Part shown: one piece after another, positions 18,188 through 26,853 of the stretch | How positions within the stretch are numbered: the first letter of the stretch is position 1 | Layout of the letters: each line of letters begins with the position of its first letter | Assembly: GCA_965248235.1 (NCBI GenBank) | Contig: CBDFIU010000005.1 | Span: 744,001-808,000, forward strand | Source: UBA6623 sp965248235 | GTDB taxonomy: Bacteria; Acidobacteriota; Terriglobia; Bryobacterales; UBA6623 | Direction of reading: 5' to 3' | DNA length: 64,000 bases | The notes under the pieces: model-generated | Seen by the model: the letters and a program-made list of their open reading frames with translations, nothing else | Database searches by the model: none | Told to the model about the DNA's origin: nothing | Translations under genes and position numbers: made by a program

Positions 18188-19672
18188 TCACTTCACGTTG
18201 TAAGCGAACTTGAATTGCAGGCGGACGGTTTGGCCGATGAACTCGCCGGGGAGCGCCGGGAAGGGGTTTGAGGCGCTGATGGCGGCGACGGCGGCGCGGT
18301 CGAGGGCGGGCACGCCGGACGAAGCGGCGATGACCAGCTTCGGCACCGAGCCGTCGCGCGAGACCGAGAACTGCAGCGACACACGACCCCGAGCGAGACC
18401 CAGTCTCGCGCTTTCTGGAATCACGGCGTGCCAGTTGCGCCTGACCGACGCCAAAATCCGCGTCAAATAAGGTCGAAAGTCGATACCCTTCGGGTCGCTG
18501 AGCAACTCGAGGTTACTGCCGGTGTTGCCCGGCGAAGGCGGCACGTATCCGCCCTGTATGCCGCCGGGAATGCCGTCCCCCACCGCCGGTCGGCCCGGTT
18601 GGCCGCGGGCAGCCCGACGCAAGGCGCTTTCGATGATGTCGTCGGTGCTCGCGGTGAGTTCCAAACTGCCTAGCTGTAGTTTTCCGGCACGGCCGGGCAT
18701 GGCCGCCTTGGGATCTTCAAGGACCAGCTTCGGGTTGATGACTCGGCGCGCGGGGGCGCGAGGCGCGGGCAGTTCGGCGGGCCGGTTGGAGCGTCCGAAT
18801 TCCGTGCCGCGGCGCAATTCACCCGGGCTGGGGCTGCGCGCGGCGACGAGGGGAGTTTTTTCAGGCGCTTCGGGGTCCTCCTCTACCGTGGCGGCGGGCG
18901 CGGGATCGGGCTCTTCGGCGGTTTCTTGTTCCACCGTCGACTCGGCCTCGGAGGAATCGGGGTCCTTTTCCTCGGGGGTCTCCGAGGGCGGCGCCGCCGG
19001 AACGGGTTCCATATCGGGCAGCATCAACAAGGGCCGCGCCTTTTCGGCCGGTCCGGAAAACTCCGTGCCCTTACTCGGCCCCGGGGCGGTTTGGGTCAAC
19101 TCGGCCAACTCCGCCGCCGAGGGAGCGGTCAGCACGAAGGGCGTGATCTCGGTCGCCTCGTAACGGACAGGGCTCGGTGGAAACAGCTTCGGCTGAAGAA
19201 TCAACAGCGTGATCCAAATCGCGTGGACCAGCAATGAACCGGCGCCGGCTTCGCGACGGCCCAAGGGCCCGGCGGGGGCCCAGGTGATGCGCAGCTTATC
19301 GAGGTGCGGGTCGTGTTCGGCCGGGACCGCGGCGGGGAGGGAAGGCCGTACGGCGCGCTTGTTACTTTCTTTCCAGAAACGGCCCGCCGGGTCGTAGTCG
19401 TCGAGCAGCAGCCGCGGCGGGTCTTCGTTTATTCCGCGAGAAGTCGAGGAAGATGCCGCCTTGCGCGAGCCGTTGCTCCGCCTTAATCCGGCGCGGATTG
19501 CCTCGGGGTAGTCGTCGAGCAGGACGCGCAGTTCAAGGCCGTCTTCGGCCGGCGGCAGAACAGAGCGGGGGCGGGCGGGCGGGTTGAGGGCCGAGCCATT
19601 CCCGGGCCGGAAGCGCTTTTCGTAGTCTTCCAGCAGCAGATGGAGGCCGCGATGTTCGCCCGGCGGCGTCAC
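18188..19672 (-). CDS. TonB-family energy transducer with N-terminal LLxDY motifs
   Basis: About 494 residues. The start GTG 19672 overlaps the upstream stop as GTGA, indicating translational coupling; a longer frame runs through the upstream gene and is rejected. Layout: cytoplasmic N-terminus 1-145 with three motifs (LLLEDY 12-17, VLLDDY 50-55, LLLDDY 88-93), one membrane span ~146-163 (SLLVHAIWITLLILQPKLF), a Pro/Glu-rich periplasmic linker ~170-330, and a C-terminal TonB domain (SVRRNWHAVIPESARL, SLQFSVSRDGSVPKLVIAAS, VRLQFKF). TonB passes proton-motive energy to outer-membrane receptors. The long N-terminal cytoplasmic region is unusual. It is last in the lpx operon. Confidence 0.82.
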   Translation of the reverse strand: MTPPGEHRGLHLLLEDYEKRFRPGNGSALNPPARPRSVLPPAEDGLELRVLLDDYPEAIRAGLRRSNGSRKAASSSTSRGINEDPPRLLLDDYDPAGRFWKESNKRAVRPSLPAAVPAEHDPHLDKLRITWAPAGPLGRREAGAGSLLVHAIWITLLILQPKLFPPSPVRYEATEITPFVLTAPSAAELAELTQTAPGPSKGTEFSGPAEKARPLLMLPDMEPVPAAPPSETPEEKDPDSSEAESTVEQETAEEPDPAPAATVEEDPEAPEKTPLVAARSPSPGELRRGTEFGRSNRPAELPAPRAPARRVINPKLVLEDPKAAMPGRAGKLQLGSLELTASTDDIIESALRRAARGQPGRPAVGDGIPGGIQGGYVPPSPGNTGSNLELLSDPKGIDFRPYLTRILASVRRNWHAVIPESARLGLARGRVSLQFSVSRDGSVPKLVIAASSGVPALDRAAVAAISASNPFPALPGEFIGQTVRLQFKFAYNVK

Positions 19673-20622
19673 TTGTTTTGGTTGCGCAGCGTTTCGGCAA
19701 CGATGCCGGAATGCCTCTCCATTTCCTCTACTATTGTAAGCGCCAGGGCGAGCACTTCCCGCCCGTCGGCGCCCGAGACCCGGGGCGGCGTGCGGTTCTG
19801 TACACAATCGAGGAAGGATTCGATCTGTCGCACCAGGGGTTCGCCCTTTTCGGTCTTGAGGGGGTGGAAGCCGATTTGGCGCGATTCGGAGACTTCGTAG
19901 ACCATGCCGTCCTGCCTTGTGTAGTCGACCGAGACGTATTGGCGCGGCTGAAAGAAACGCAGTTTCCGGATTTTCTCGACCGAAACGCGACTGGCCGACA
20001 GGTTGGCCACGCAGCCGTTTTCAAACACCAGGCGAACGCTGGCGATGTCGGGTTTGACGGAAAGAACCGCGATCCCGGTCGCCTCGAGGCGAGAGAGCGG
20101 ACTGTGGACCATGTTGAGCAGAATGTCGAGGTCGTGAATCATCAGATCAAGCACGACGTCGACATCCAGGCTGCGCGGAGAAAACTGACTCATGCGATGG
20201 ACTTCGAAAAAGAGCGGAAGCGTCGCGGCGTCGAGGGCGGCTTCGACGGCCGGATTGAAACGCTCGAGGTGGCCGACTTGGAGAATGCGGCCGTTGCTCG
20301 CGGCGGCCTCGATCAACCGGTCGGCCGCGGCGAGGTCGGGAGCGATGGGCTTTTCGATCAGTACGTCGACGCCGTTTTCGAGCAAGGACACGCCGACGTC
20401 AAGGTGCAAGGCGGTGGGAACCGCGACGCTTGCGGCGTCGACCTTTCCGGCTAGAGCGGTGATATCGGTCAGCGCTTCGCAGTCGAAGCGTTCTGCGATT
20501 TCAGCCGCGCGCTCGGCGTTGGCGTCGACCACGGCGACGAGCTGGGAGTCGGGCAGGGAAGAGAGAACACGGGCGTGTTGCTGCCCGAATGCCCCGACGC
20601 CGACTACAGCTGTTTTGATCAT
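19669..20622 (-). CDS. Gfo/Idh/MocA oxidoreductase in the lipid A operon (GnnA-like)
   Basis: A 317-residue cytosolic oxidoreductase: Rossmann motif VVGVGAFGQQHARVL, IEKPIAPD with the conserved Lys, and HDLDILL in the catalytic domain. ATG 20622 fits the family start. Its position between lpxI and a tonB gene in an lpxA operon recalls GnnA, which oxidises UDP-GlcNAc at C3 so that a transaminase (GnnB) can form the diamino sugar of amide-linked lipid A. No gnnB is present here, so the role is inference; a partner elsewhere would be needed. Confidence 0.82.
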   Translation of the reverse strand: MIKTAVVGVGAFGQQHARVLSSLPDSQLVAVVDANAERAAEIAERFDCEALTDITALAGKVDAASVAVPTALHLDVGVSLLENGVDVLIEKPIAPDLAAADRLIEAAASNGRILQVGHLERFNPAVEAALDAATLPLFFEVHRMSQFSPRSLDVDVVLDLMIHDLDILLNMVHSPLSRLEATGIAVLSVKPDIASVRLVFENGCVANLSASRVSVEKIRKLRFFQPRQYVSVDYTRQDGMVYEVSESRQIGFHPLKTEKGEPLVRQIESFLDCVQNRTPPRVSGADGREVLALALTIVEEMERHSGIVAETLRNQNK

Positions 20623-20691
20623 CGAACCCCGTCCTACGCGTTTCCGGTCAAGCGGCCCTTGAGTGCCCGGCCGCGCCTGTCTCCACAAATT

Positions 20692-21495
20692 TCAGGCAAC
20701 GCCGACGATGGTGATGCCGGATTGCTCGGCCGATGCCAACAATTCGTCGCGGTCGAGCAGTAATGTCTTGCCGGCTTCGACGGCCAGGGCCGTGGCGTTG
20801 GCTCGCGCCATTTTCTTGATCGTCGTCGGTCCCACGACCGGGACGTCAAAGCGCATGTCTTGCTCCGGCTTGGCCGCTTTCACGATGGTCATTCTACGCC
20901 CGTTGCTCAGTGCCGCCGCGCGTTCGATCACCGCGTCGGTTCCTTCCATCGCTTCGACCGCGACGCAAGCGCGCTCGCAAATTACAACGGTTTGCCCGAC
21001 GTCGAAACCCGAAAGAGCTCGCGCCACGCGGCGTCCGTAGTCGATGTCGGCTTGCTCGTCATCGCTGGGGGCGCGCCGGGTCAAGGGGCCTTCCGCAGCC
21101 AAACAGGGCCCCAGAAGAGTGGTCGAATCGAGCAGCTCGATTCCCTCCTCGGCCAAAACGCCCGTCACCGCGCCCAGCAGGGAATCCGTATTCTTGCCTG
21201 TCAGCGAGGCCAGGAGTTTCACCAATTTCCAATCGGGCCGAATCGAGGAATAGATCTTCGCATGCTGTACGCGGCCCGCCATGACGGCCTCGGTGATGCC
21301 CTCTTGCTGGAGAATCTTGATGAGTTTCGACAACTCGCCCAGCGAAACCCAGTGGCAAACGTCGGCGGCCTGTTCGATTTCGGGAAGGGCTTCTTCTTGG
21401 ATCGCGACGACGACCATCGAGCGGCCTTGCTGCTTGGCGGCTTCCAGAACGAGCAGGGGAAATCGTCCGCCGCCGGCGATCAAGCCGTATTTCAT
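20692..21495 (-). CDS. lpxI: UDP-2,3-diacylglucosamine pyrophosphatase LpxI
   Basis: A 267-residue protein with the LpxI pattern from the first residues (YGLIAGGGRFPLLVLEAAKQ), AGRVQHAKI, LLDSTTLLGPCLAAEGPLTRR, DIDYGRRVARALSGFDVGQT and VVGPTTIKKMA. LpxI cleaves UDP-2,3-diacylglucosamine to lipid X, replacing LpxH. The start overlaps the lpxA stop as ATGA. Its occurrence supports an organism of the Alphaproteobacteria/Acidobacteria/Planctomycetes type rather than an enteric one. Confidence 0.94.
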   Translation of the reverse strand: MKYGLIAGGGRFPLLVLEAAKQQGRSMVVVAIQEEALPEIEQAADVCHWVSLGELSKLIKILQQEGITEAVMAGRVQHAKIYSSIRPDWKLVKLLASLTGKNTDSLLGAVTGVLAEEGIELLDSTTLLGPCLAAEGPLTRRAPSDDEQADIDYGRRVARALSGFDVGQTVVICERACVAVEAMEGTDAVIERAAALSNGRRMTIVKAAKPEQDMRFDVPVVGPTTIKKMARANATALAVEAGKTLLLDRDELLASAEQSGITIVGVA

Positions 21496-22268
21496 TTGAC
21501 GACGCCTCGTTCGGAGCTTCGGATGAATTCGGTGAGCAGGGCGACATGCTCTTCGTCCTCGATCTCGGCGGCGATCTTCTCGAGAGCTTGGTCGGTATTC
21601 AACCCGGCTTTCGTCAACACCCGGAAGGCCTTGTGGAGGCCGCCGATCGCGTCGCTCGAAAAACCGCGCCGCTCCAAGCCCACTTTGTTGACGCCGAAAA
21701 CCCGTGCTCCCCGCTCGGTCACCACCAGCGAGAACGGCATGACGTCTTGCGTGATCACGCTATAGCCGCCGATGTAGCAGTGTTCGCCGATGCGGCAAAA
21801 CTGATGCACGCCGCTTTGGGCTCCGATGACGGCGAAATCCTCGACGGTCACATGGCCGCCCAAGGTCGCGCCGTGCGCCAGGATGCATTGCGAGCCGATG
21901 CGGCAGTCATGGGCGACGTGGGCGTAGGCTTGCAGCAGATTTTCGTCGCCGATCGTCGTCAGCGCTCCTCCGCCTTCGGTGCCGCGGTGAATCGTCACGA
22001 ATTCGCGGATTTGGTTGCGGTTCCCGATGCGGGTTTCCGATCGCTCGCCGCGGTACTTGAGGTCTTGGGGCGCGACGCCGACGGTCGAATAGGGGTGGAA
22101 GACGTTCTCCACGCCGATGACCGTCGGGCCCTCGACATAGACGTGCGCCAACAGCCGTGTGCCCGCGCCGATTTCCACTTCTTCGCCGATGACACAGAAG
22201 GGCCCGATTTCGGCGCTCGGGTCGATGCGGGCTGCCCGATGAATGACCGCGGTCGAGTGGGACGCCAT
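21492..22268 (-). CDS. lpxA: UDP-N-acetylglucosamine acyltransferase
   Basis: A 258-residue left-handed beta-helix enzyme catalysing the first step of lipid A synthesis. Hexapeptide repeats (IHRAARIDPSAEIGPFCVIG, VEIGAGTRLLAHVYVEG), EFVTIHRGT, the catalytic His in YAHVAHDCRIG, and the LpxA C-terminal helical domain (GLHKAFRVLTKAGLN) are visible. Six bases follow fabZ. Whether it acylates oxygen or a 3-amino group (as in GnnA-containing species) cannot be read directly. Confidence 0.95.
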   Translation of the reverse strand: MASHSTAVIHRAARIDPSAEIGPFCVIGEEVEIGAGTRLLAHVYVEGPTVIGVENVFHPYSTVGVAPQDLKYRGERSETRIGNRNQIREFVTIHRGTEGGGALTTIGDENLLQAYAHVAHDCRIGSQCILAHGATLGGHVTVEDFAVIGAQSGVHQFCRIGEHCYIGGYSVITQDVMPFSLVVTERGARVFGVNKVGLERRGFSSDAIGGLHKAFRVLTKAGLNTDQALEKIAAEIEDEEHVALLTEFIRSSERGVVK

Positions 22269-22274
22269 GAGCCC

Positions 22275-22778
22275 CTATTCGTTTTCTTTCGGGGTGGCAG
22301 GCGGGGCGGAAAGAGGCTGCCGACTGCCGGCGATCGCCGACTTGTCGGCCGTTTGGCACATCAAGACGGCTTCGGCGACCAGCTTTCCGTCGACCGTTGC
22401 CTTTCCGCTCATTCGAAAGATGAACGATCGCCGCCTGAGCAGCTTCATTTCGATCCGCAACTGATCGCCGGGAAAGACGGGTCGCCGGAATTTGGCTTGT
22501 TCAATGGAGGTGAATAAGACCAATTTTGATTCCAGTTGCGCGGCCGTGGCGGGTTCGGAGCTTAGCAGCCATACCGCGCCGACTTGCGCCATCGCCTCGA
22601 CCACCAGCACGCCGGGCATGACCGGAAAATCGGGGAAGTGGCCTTGGAAGTAGAGTTCGTTGGCGGAGACGTTCTTGATGCCGATCACGTGGTCGTCATC
22701 CATCTCGTCGATGCGGTCGACCAGCAACAGCGGATAGCGGTGCGGCAGGATCTCGCGGATTTGATGAATGTCGAGCAT
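22275..22778 (-). CDS. fabZ: 3-hydroxyacyl-[ACP] dehydratase FabZ
   Basis: A 167-residue hot-dog fold dehydratase. ILPHRYPLLLVDRIDEM opens the domain; the active site is His47 in GHFPDFPVMPG and Glu61 in VVEAMAQ. FRRPVFPGDQLRIEM follows. The C-terminus carries a ~20-residue Ser/Pro-rich tail. FabZ competes with LpxA for 3-hydroxyacyl-ACP, and the pairing fabZ-lpxA is standard. It is first in the operon, with an extended -10 element 80 bases upstream. Confidence 0.95.
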   Translation of the reverse strand: MLDIHQIREILPHRYPLLLVDRIDEMDDDHVIGIKNVSANELYFQGHFPDFPVMPGVLVVEAMAQVGAVWLLSSEPATAAQLESKLVLFTSIEQAKFRRPVFPGDQLRIEMKLLRRRSFIFRMSGKATVDGKLVAEAVLMCQTADKSAIAGSRQPLSAPPATPKENE

Positions 22779-22857
22779 CGGGGCGTGAAGTGGGGCCGCC
22801 GTGAATCAAGATCGCGTCCGCGGGCGGACGCGCGAAAACACCTTGAAAGAAAGGGGT

Positions 22858-22866
22858 ATTATAGCA
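22858..22866 (-). promoter_or_regulatory. Extended -10 promoter of the fabZ-lpx operon
   Basis: On the minus strand the sequence TGCTATAAT is a perfect extended -10 element (TGnTATAAT). No good -35 stands 17 bases upstream, as is usual for extended -10 promoters. Transcription would begin near 22851, leaving a leader of about 73 bases before the fabZ ATG. Confidence 0.6.
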
Positions 22867-23011
22867 CCGGCCCCCCGGAGGCCCCGCCCGCTTTCGCGAC
22901 CCGACTCTGCTTTTTTCGCGGCGGGAATCTTTCAGCGCGAACAGGCCCGTTTCGTGTACCATGGACAAACGCGCGCGAGGGTTTCGCGCGCCGATAGGGA
23001 GGTTCAGCAAG

Positions 23012-24223
23012 ATGAATAGCAATCACGTCGGCCGATGGACGGTCGCGATCACGGCGCTGATGGTCGGGATATTTTTGCCGGCTTGCAGTTTACCCAAGGA
23101 TGGGGCCGCTCCCGAAACGAAAGCGACGTTTTCGTCGGAGGTTTTCGGCACAACGGCGGACGGCCAAGAAGTGCTGATCTATACGTTGACGAATTCGAAC
23201 GACGAGGAAGTTCGCATCACCAACTACGGCGGGATCGTCGTTTCGCTCAAGGTGCCCGACAAGGACGGCAATCTGGGCGACGTCGTGCTCGGCTTTGACA
23301 AGTTGGAGGATTACATCAAGGACTCGCCCTACTTCGGCGCGATCATCGGGCGCTACGGCAACCGTATCGGCAAGGCCAAGTTCGCGCTGGGTCAGGAGCT
23401 TTATGAGTTGGCGGCCAACGATGGCGAGAACCACCTCCATGGCGGGGAAAAGGGCTTCGACAAAGTCGTGTGGACCGCGGAAGCCTATATCGATTTCAAC
23501 GCCGCGGTTCTGCGGCTCGAGTATGTGAGCGAAGACGGGGAAGAAGGTTATCCGGGCAACCTAGACACCCGCGTGACTTACAAATGGACGGACGATTCCG
23601 AGTTGCAGATCGAATACCGGGCGACGACCGACAAGGCCACCGTGATTAATCTGACGAATCACTCTTATTTCAACCTCAAGGACGCCGGCGCAAGCTCGAT
23701 CCTCGACCATGAATTGATGATCGACGCCGACCGTTTTACTCCGATCGACGACAAGTTGATTCCCGACGGCAAAATCGGGTTGGCGGCCGAGACGCCGCTC
23801 GACTTTCTCGAGTCGAAGCCGATCGGCGAGAACATCGACGCCGAGTTGAACCAGTTGGAATTCGGGGGAGGGTACGATCTGAACTATATCCTCAACCGCC
23901 GCGGCGACGGCCTCTTTTTGGCCGCCAAGGTCACCGAACCGACAACCGGGCGCGTGCTGGAAGTGTACACGACCGAGCCCGGGATTCAGTTCTATAGCGG
24001 CAATTTCCTTGACGGCCATCACATCGGCAAAGGCGGCACCGCGTATCAGCACCGTAGCGCGTTCTGCCTGGAGACGCAGCATTATCCGGATTCACCCAAT
24101 ATCGGGGGTTTCCCCTCCACCGTGCTGACGCCGGGTACGACCTATCAATCGAAGACCGTCTACAAGTTTTCAACCGTGGGCGGGGGCGAAGCTCCGGCGA
24201 GCGAAGCCGAGGCGGGCGAATAG
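23012..24223 (+). CDS. Aldose 1-epimerase (galactose mutarotase), lipoprotein
   Basis: A 403-residue galactose mutarotase. ATG 23012 has AGGGAGG nine bases upstream; the N-terminal segment ends in a lipobox (GIFLPAC). The core shows ITNYGGIVVSLKVPDKDG, FGAIIGRYGNRIGKAKF, HLHGGEKGF, the catalytic His in NLTNHSYFNL and Glu in CLETQHYPDSPN. It interconverts alpha and beta anomers of hexoses, here outside the inner membrane. A Glu/Ala-rich tail ends the protein. A strong terminator follows 31 bases downstream. Confidence 0.93.
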   Translation: MNSNHVGRWTVAITALMVGIFLPACSLPKDGAAPETKATFSSEVFGTTADGQEVLIYTLTNSNDEEVRITNYGGIVVSLKVPDKDGNLGDVVLGFDKLEDYIKDSPYFGAIIGRYGNRIGKAKFALGQELYELAANDGENHLHGGEKGFDKVVWTAEAYIDFNAAVLRLEYVSEDGEEGYPGNLDTRVTYKWTDDSELQIEYRATTDKATVINLTNHSYFNLKDAGASSILDHELMIDADRFTPIDDKLIPDGKIGLAAETPLDFLESKPIGENIDAELNQLEFGGGYDLNYILNRRGDGLFLAAKVTEPTTGRVLEVYTTEPGIQFYSGNFLDGHHIGKGGTAYQHRSAFCLETQHYPDSPNIGGFPSTVLTPGTTYQSKTVYKFSTVGGGEAPASEAEAGE

Positions 24224-24254
24224 CGGCCGGAAGTCCGGCTCCGCATGTTCTAAG

Positions 24255-24294
24255 GCCGCCGACGGGTTGATTTTCGACCCGTCGGCGGCTTTTA
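24255..24294 (+). terminator. Intrinsic terminator after the aldose epimerase gene
   Basis: A perfect 13-base stem GCCGCCGACGGGT / ACCCGTCGGCGGC with a 9-base loop (TGATTTTCG), followed by TTTTA. It lies 31 bases after the epimerase stop on the plus strand and before the convergent RDD gene. Confidence 0.9.
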
Positions 24295-24321
24295 TGCGTA
24301 CGTTGAAGGGCGTGGGCCCGC

Positions 24322-25344
24322 CTACTGATCCCAGCCGCGGGTCGTGGGGGCGTGTTTGCGAAAGCTTGAGGAATGCGAGTGAGTCTCCCCAAGACGCGAG
24401 CGAGTACGGAAGCCGACCACGCCGTTACGGCTAATGAAAGTCTTGGAGATGCGGTCGTGCCAGGTGAGCTTTTCGTCGTCAAGCAACGCCCAAGCGAATC
24501 CTATGCCGAAGGTGGTTGTGCTGAAAAGCAGGCCCAACGCTCTCGCGGCGCGCTGACGCCCGTTGGCGCGACGGCCGTGGAAGTTGAGCAAGCGTAGTCC
24601 CAGCCATGTCATCCCCGGTGTTTCACCGAAATAACCGACATGGAAGGCCCAGTAAAATCCCATCACTAAGAACGCCGTGATGCCGATGGCCCGCGCGCCC
24701 TCGCGGTCGGCCGAGATCGCCCCGCCCAGTTGGTGGAAGACACCCCAAAACGCCCCCAGGGCGATCAACAGCAGCGCCATATCGAGCACGCCCGCAAGAA
24801 AGCGAATGGGCAATGGGGCAACGGTCGCGGAGCAACGCACGTCGTGGGACGTCGGCGACGGCGGCTCGAAGGCGGCTTCGACCGCGACAACTTCGGCCGG
24901 CCGCGGTATTCCCATGCCGAGCGGCGGCGGAAACAGGTTCTCGGGCGCCACCGGCGCGCCGCCGTTCGAGGCAACCTCGGCCGCGTGGAGGTCAAGCCAC
25001 GCCGCGGCGGGCGCGGAATGGAAGCGGGCGTTGTCGTTCTCGGCGGCGTCGGTCCCGGCACCGGGCCCGGGATCCGGGAAGCCCGCTCCGCGCTCGATGG
25101 AAATTACGTTCGGCGTCGCGGTCGAGCCGGCGTGGTCCGAGTTCGCCGCCGCCGCTAGGGCGCCGTCGCGCCGTTGACGGTAGGCGTCCAAGCGGCGATG
25201 CAATTCTTTGCGCCAGGGCATGGCGGTCTGTCCGTCGTGACTGCCTCCGATTTGGGATCGATGACGCGGTTCGTCGAGCCGCCTGCCGCAGCGCTGACAG
25301 CGGGTTTCGTCCTCATTGAGATGACCGCAATGGCCGCAAATCAT
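24322..25344 (-). CDS. RDD family membrane protein with N-terminal zinc ribbon
   Basis: About 340 residues. The N-terminus holds a zinc ribbon (CGHCGHLNEDETRCQRCG), followed by a ~150-residue low-complexity region with basic and Ala/Pro-rich parts. The RDD domain has three or four membrane spans: IRFLAGVLDMALLLIALGAF (with the Arg and Asp of the RDD name), ITAFLVMGFYWAFHVGYFGE and a last span near FSTTTFGIGFAWALLDDEK followed by TWHDRISKTFI. Function unknown; RDD proteins are proposed ion transporters. ATG 25344 puts MICGHCGH at the N-terminus; ATG 25359 is possible. Confidence 0.85.
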   Translation of the reverse strand: MICGHCGHLNEDETRCQRCGRRLDEPRHRSQIGGSHDGQTAMPWRKELHRRLDAYRQRRDGALAAAANSDHAGSTATPNVISIERGAGFPDPGPGAGTDAAENDNARFHSAPAAAWLDLHAAEVASNGGAPVAPENLFPPPLGMGIPRPAEVVAVEAAFEPPSPTSHDVRCSATVAPLPIRFLAGVLDMALLLIALGAFWGVFHQLGGAISADREGARAIGITAFLVMGFYWAFHVGYFGETPGMTWLGLRLLNFHGRRANGRQRAARALGLLFSTTTFGIGFAWALLDDEKLTWHDRISKTFISRNGVVGFRTRSRLGETHSHSSSFRKHAPTTRGWDQ

Positions 25345-25643
25345 ATCATGGTTCCGCAAATCCCTGGTGCGAACCTAATTACTATCGGCGCGACGAGGCG
25401 ACGCCGTTAGGCGGCACCGGCGTTCAGTCGGGCGAGGGCGCCCTCGTTTCCAATACTAGAACATTCCAGCGCATAAATGTTTTATCCCGAAACCTTCGGG
25501 CGCCGGAAGAGGGAAGGCCGCTGAAGCGGTGACCTGCCCCGAAGCGCTGGTGGTATTGCTCGCGCGGACAGTGTTTTTCGGTACACTTTTTCTCCGAACG
25601 GCTTTCGGCGCGCGGCGACGTGCCGCTCGGCTCTGTTGACCCC

Positions 25644-26798
25644 ATGCTTGTTGCCGGACTCATGAGCGGAACGTCGGTGGACGGCATCGACGTGGCCCTG
25701 GTCGAGATCACGGGCGCGGGCTACGGAATGCGTGTCGAGCCGACGGCCTTCCAGGAGTTGCCCTACCCGGCCGGCGTGCGCGAGGCGATCCTGGCGGTGT
25801 CGAACGCCGAGACCCACACGTCTCACATCAGTCAATTGAACTTTCTGCTCGGACGGCTGTACGGCGAGGCGATCGTCGAGGCCTGCCGGCTGTCGGGGGT
25901 TCCCGTCGCGGAACTCGATCTGGTGGGCTCTCACGGGCAGACGATTTACCATCAGCCGACCGGATCGAGGCTCGCCGGATATGTGGTGCGCAGCACGATG
26001 CAGATCGGCGAGCCGTCGTTGATAGCCGAAATAACCGGTGTGCCGGTGGTTGCCGATTTTCGTCCCGCCGATATGGCCGCCGGCGGGCAGGGGGCGCCGC
26101 TGGTTCCCTATGTGGACTACCTTCTTTATCGTGATGCCGAGCGAGGGCGGGTGGCGCTGAATATCGGGGGGATCGCCAACCTGACCGCGATCGGACCGGG
26201 CGCGGGGCCCGACGAGGTGATTGCGTTCGATACGGGCCCTGGGAATATGATCATCGACGGGCTTGTGGAGCAGCTCACCCAAGGCGCGGAGCGGTTCGAC
26301 CGCGATGGCCGGCGAGCGGCCTCGGGGCAGGCGGACGAAGAGTTGCTCGATCGTCTGACAGGGCTGCCTTACTTCGCCGAGCCGCCTCCCAAAAGCGCCG
26401 GGCGCGAGCAGTTTGGGGGGGCCTTTGTCGCGGATCTAGCGGCGCAAGGGCTCGATTCTCACGACTTGATCGCGACGGCGACGGCATTCACCGCCGAAAC
26501 GATTGCCGCGGGCATTCGAAAATGGGTCGCTCCAACGATGCCGGTCGATCAATTGATCGCGGCGGGCGGGGGCACTCACAATCCGGAAATCATGCGTCGT
26601 TTAACGGAGTTGCTGCCCGACACGGATATCATCGCGGCGAGTGCCTTGGGGCCGGTCGCGGATGCCAAGGAAGCCGCGGCGTTTGCGATTCTGGCCCACG
26701 AAACCTTCCATCGCCGGGCGGCCAATCTTCCATCGGCGACCGGCGCGGCGCGGGCCTGCGTGCTTGGGAAGTTGAGTTGGCCCCCGCCGAGGAGCTGA
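25644..26798 (+). CDS. anmK: Anhydro-N-acetylmuramic acid kinase
   Basis: A 384-residue sugar kinase of peptidoglycan recycling, converting anhMurNAc to MurNAc-6-phosphate. It starts VAGLMSGTSVDGIDVALVEI, and has GSHGQTIYHQP, PVVADFRPADMAAGGQGAPL, LNIGGIANLT, FDTGPGNMIID and AAGGGTHNPEIM, all family hallmarks. ATG 25644 matches the usual N-terminus; GTG 25620 is an alternative. Alone in its transcription unit; recycling partners such as murQ are not in the window. Confidence 0.96.
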   Translation: MLVAGLMSGTSVDGIDVALVEITGAGYGMRVEPTAFQELPYPAGVREAILAVSNAETHTSHISQLNFLLGRLYGEAIVEACRLSGVPVAELDLVGSHGQTIYHQPTGSRLAGYVVRSTMQIGEPSLIAEITGVPVVADFRPADMAAGGQGAPLVPYVDYLLYRDAERGRVALNIGGIANLTAIGPGAGPDEVIAFDTGPGNMIIDGLVEQLTQGAERFDRDGRRAASGQADEELLDRLTGLPYFAEPPPKSAGREQFGGAFVADLAAQGLDSHDLIATATAFTAETIAAGIRKWVAPTMPVDQLIAAGGGTHNPEIMRRLTELLPDTDIIAASALGPVADAKEAAAFAILAHETFHRRAANLPSATGAARACVLGKLSWPPPRS

Positions 26799-26853
26799 GG
26801 CGTTACTCCGCCCGGACTCAGTCCGCCCCTCGTCAGGCGATGAGAACAGCGGG

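Noticed and set aside
21546..22517. A 323-codon plus-strand frame across lpxA and fabZ
   Set aside because: It mirrors two certain genes and has shadow-type composition.
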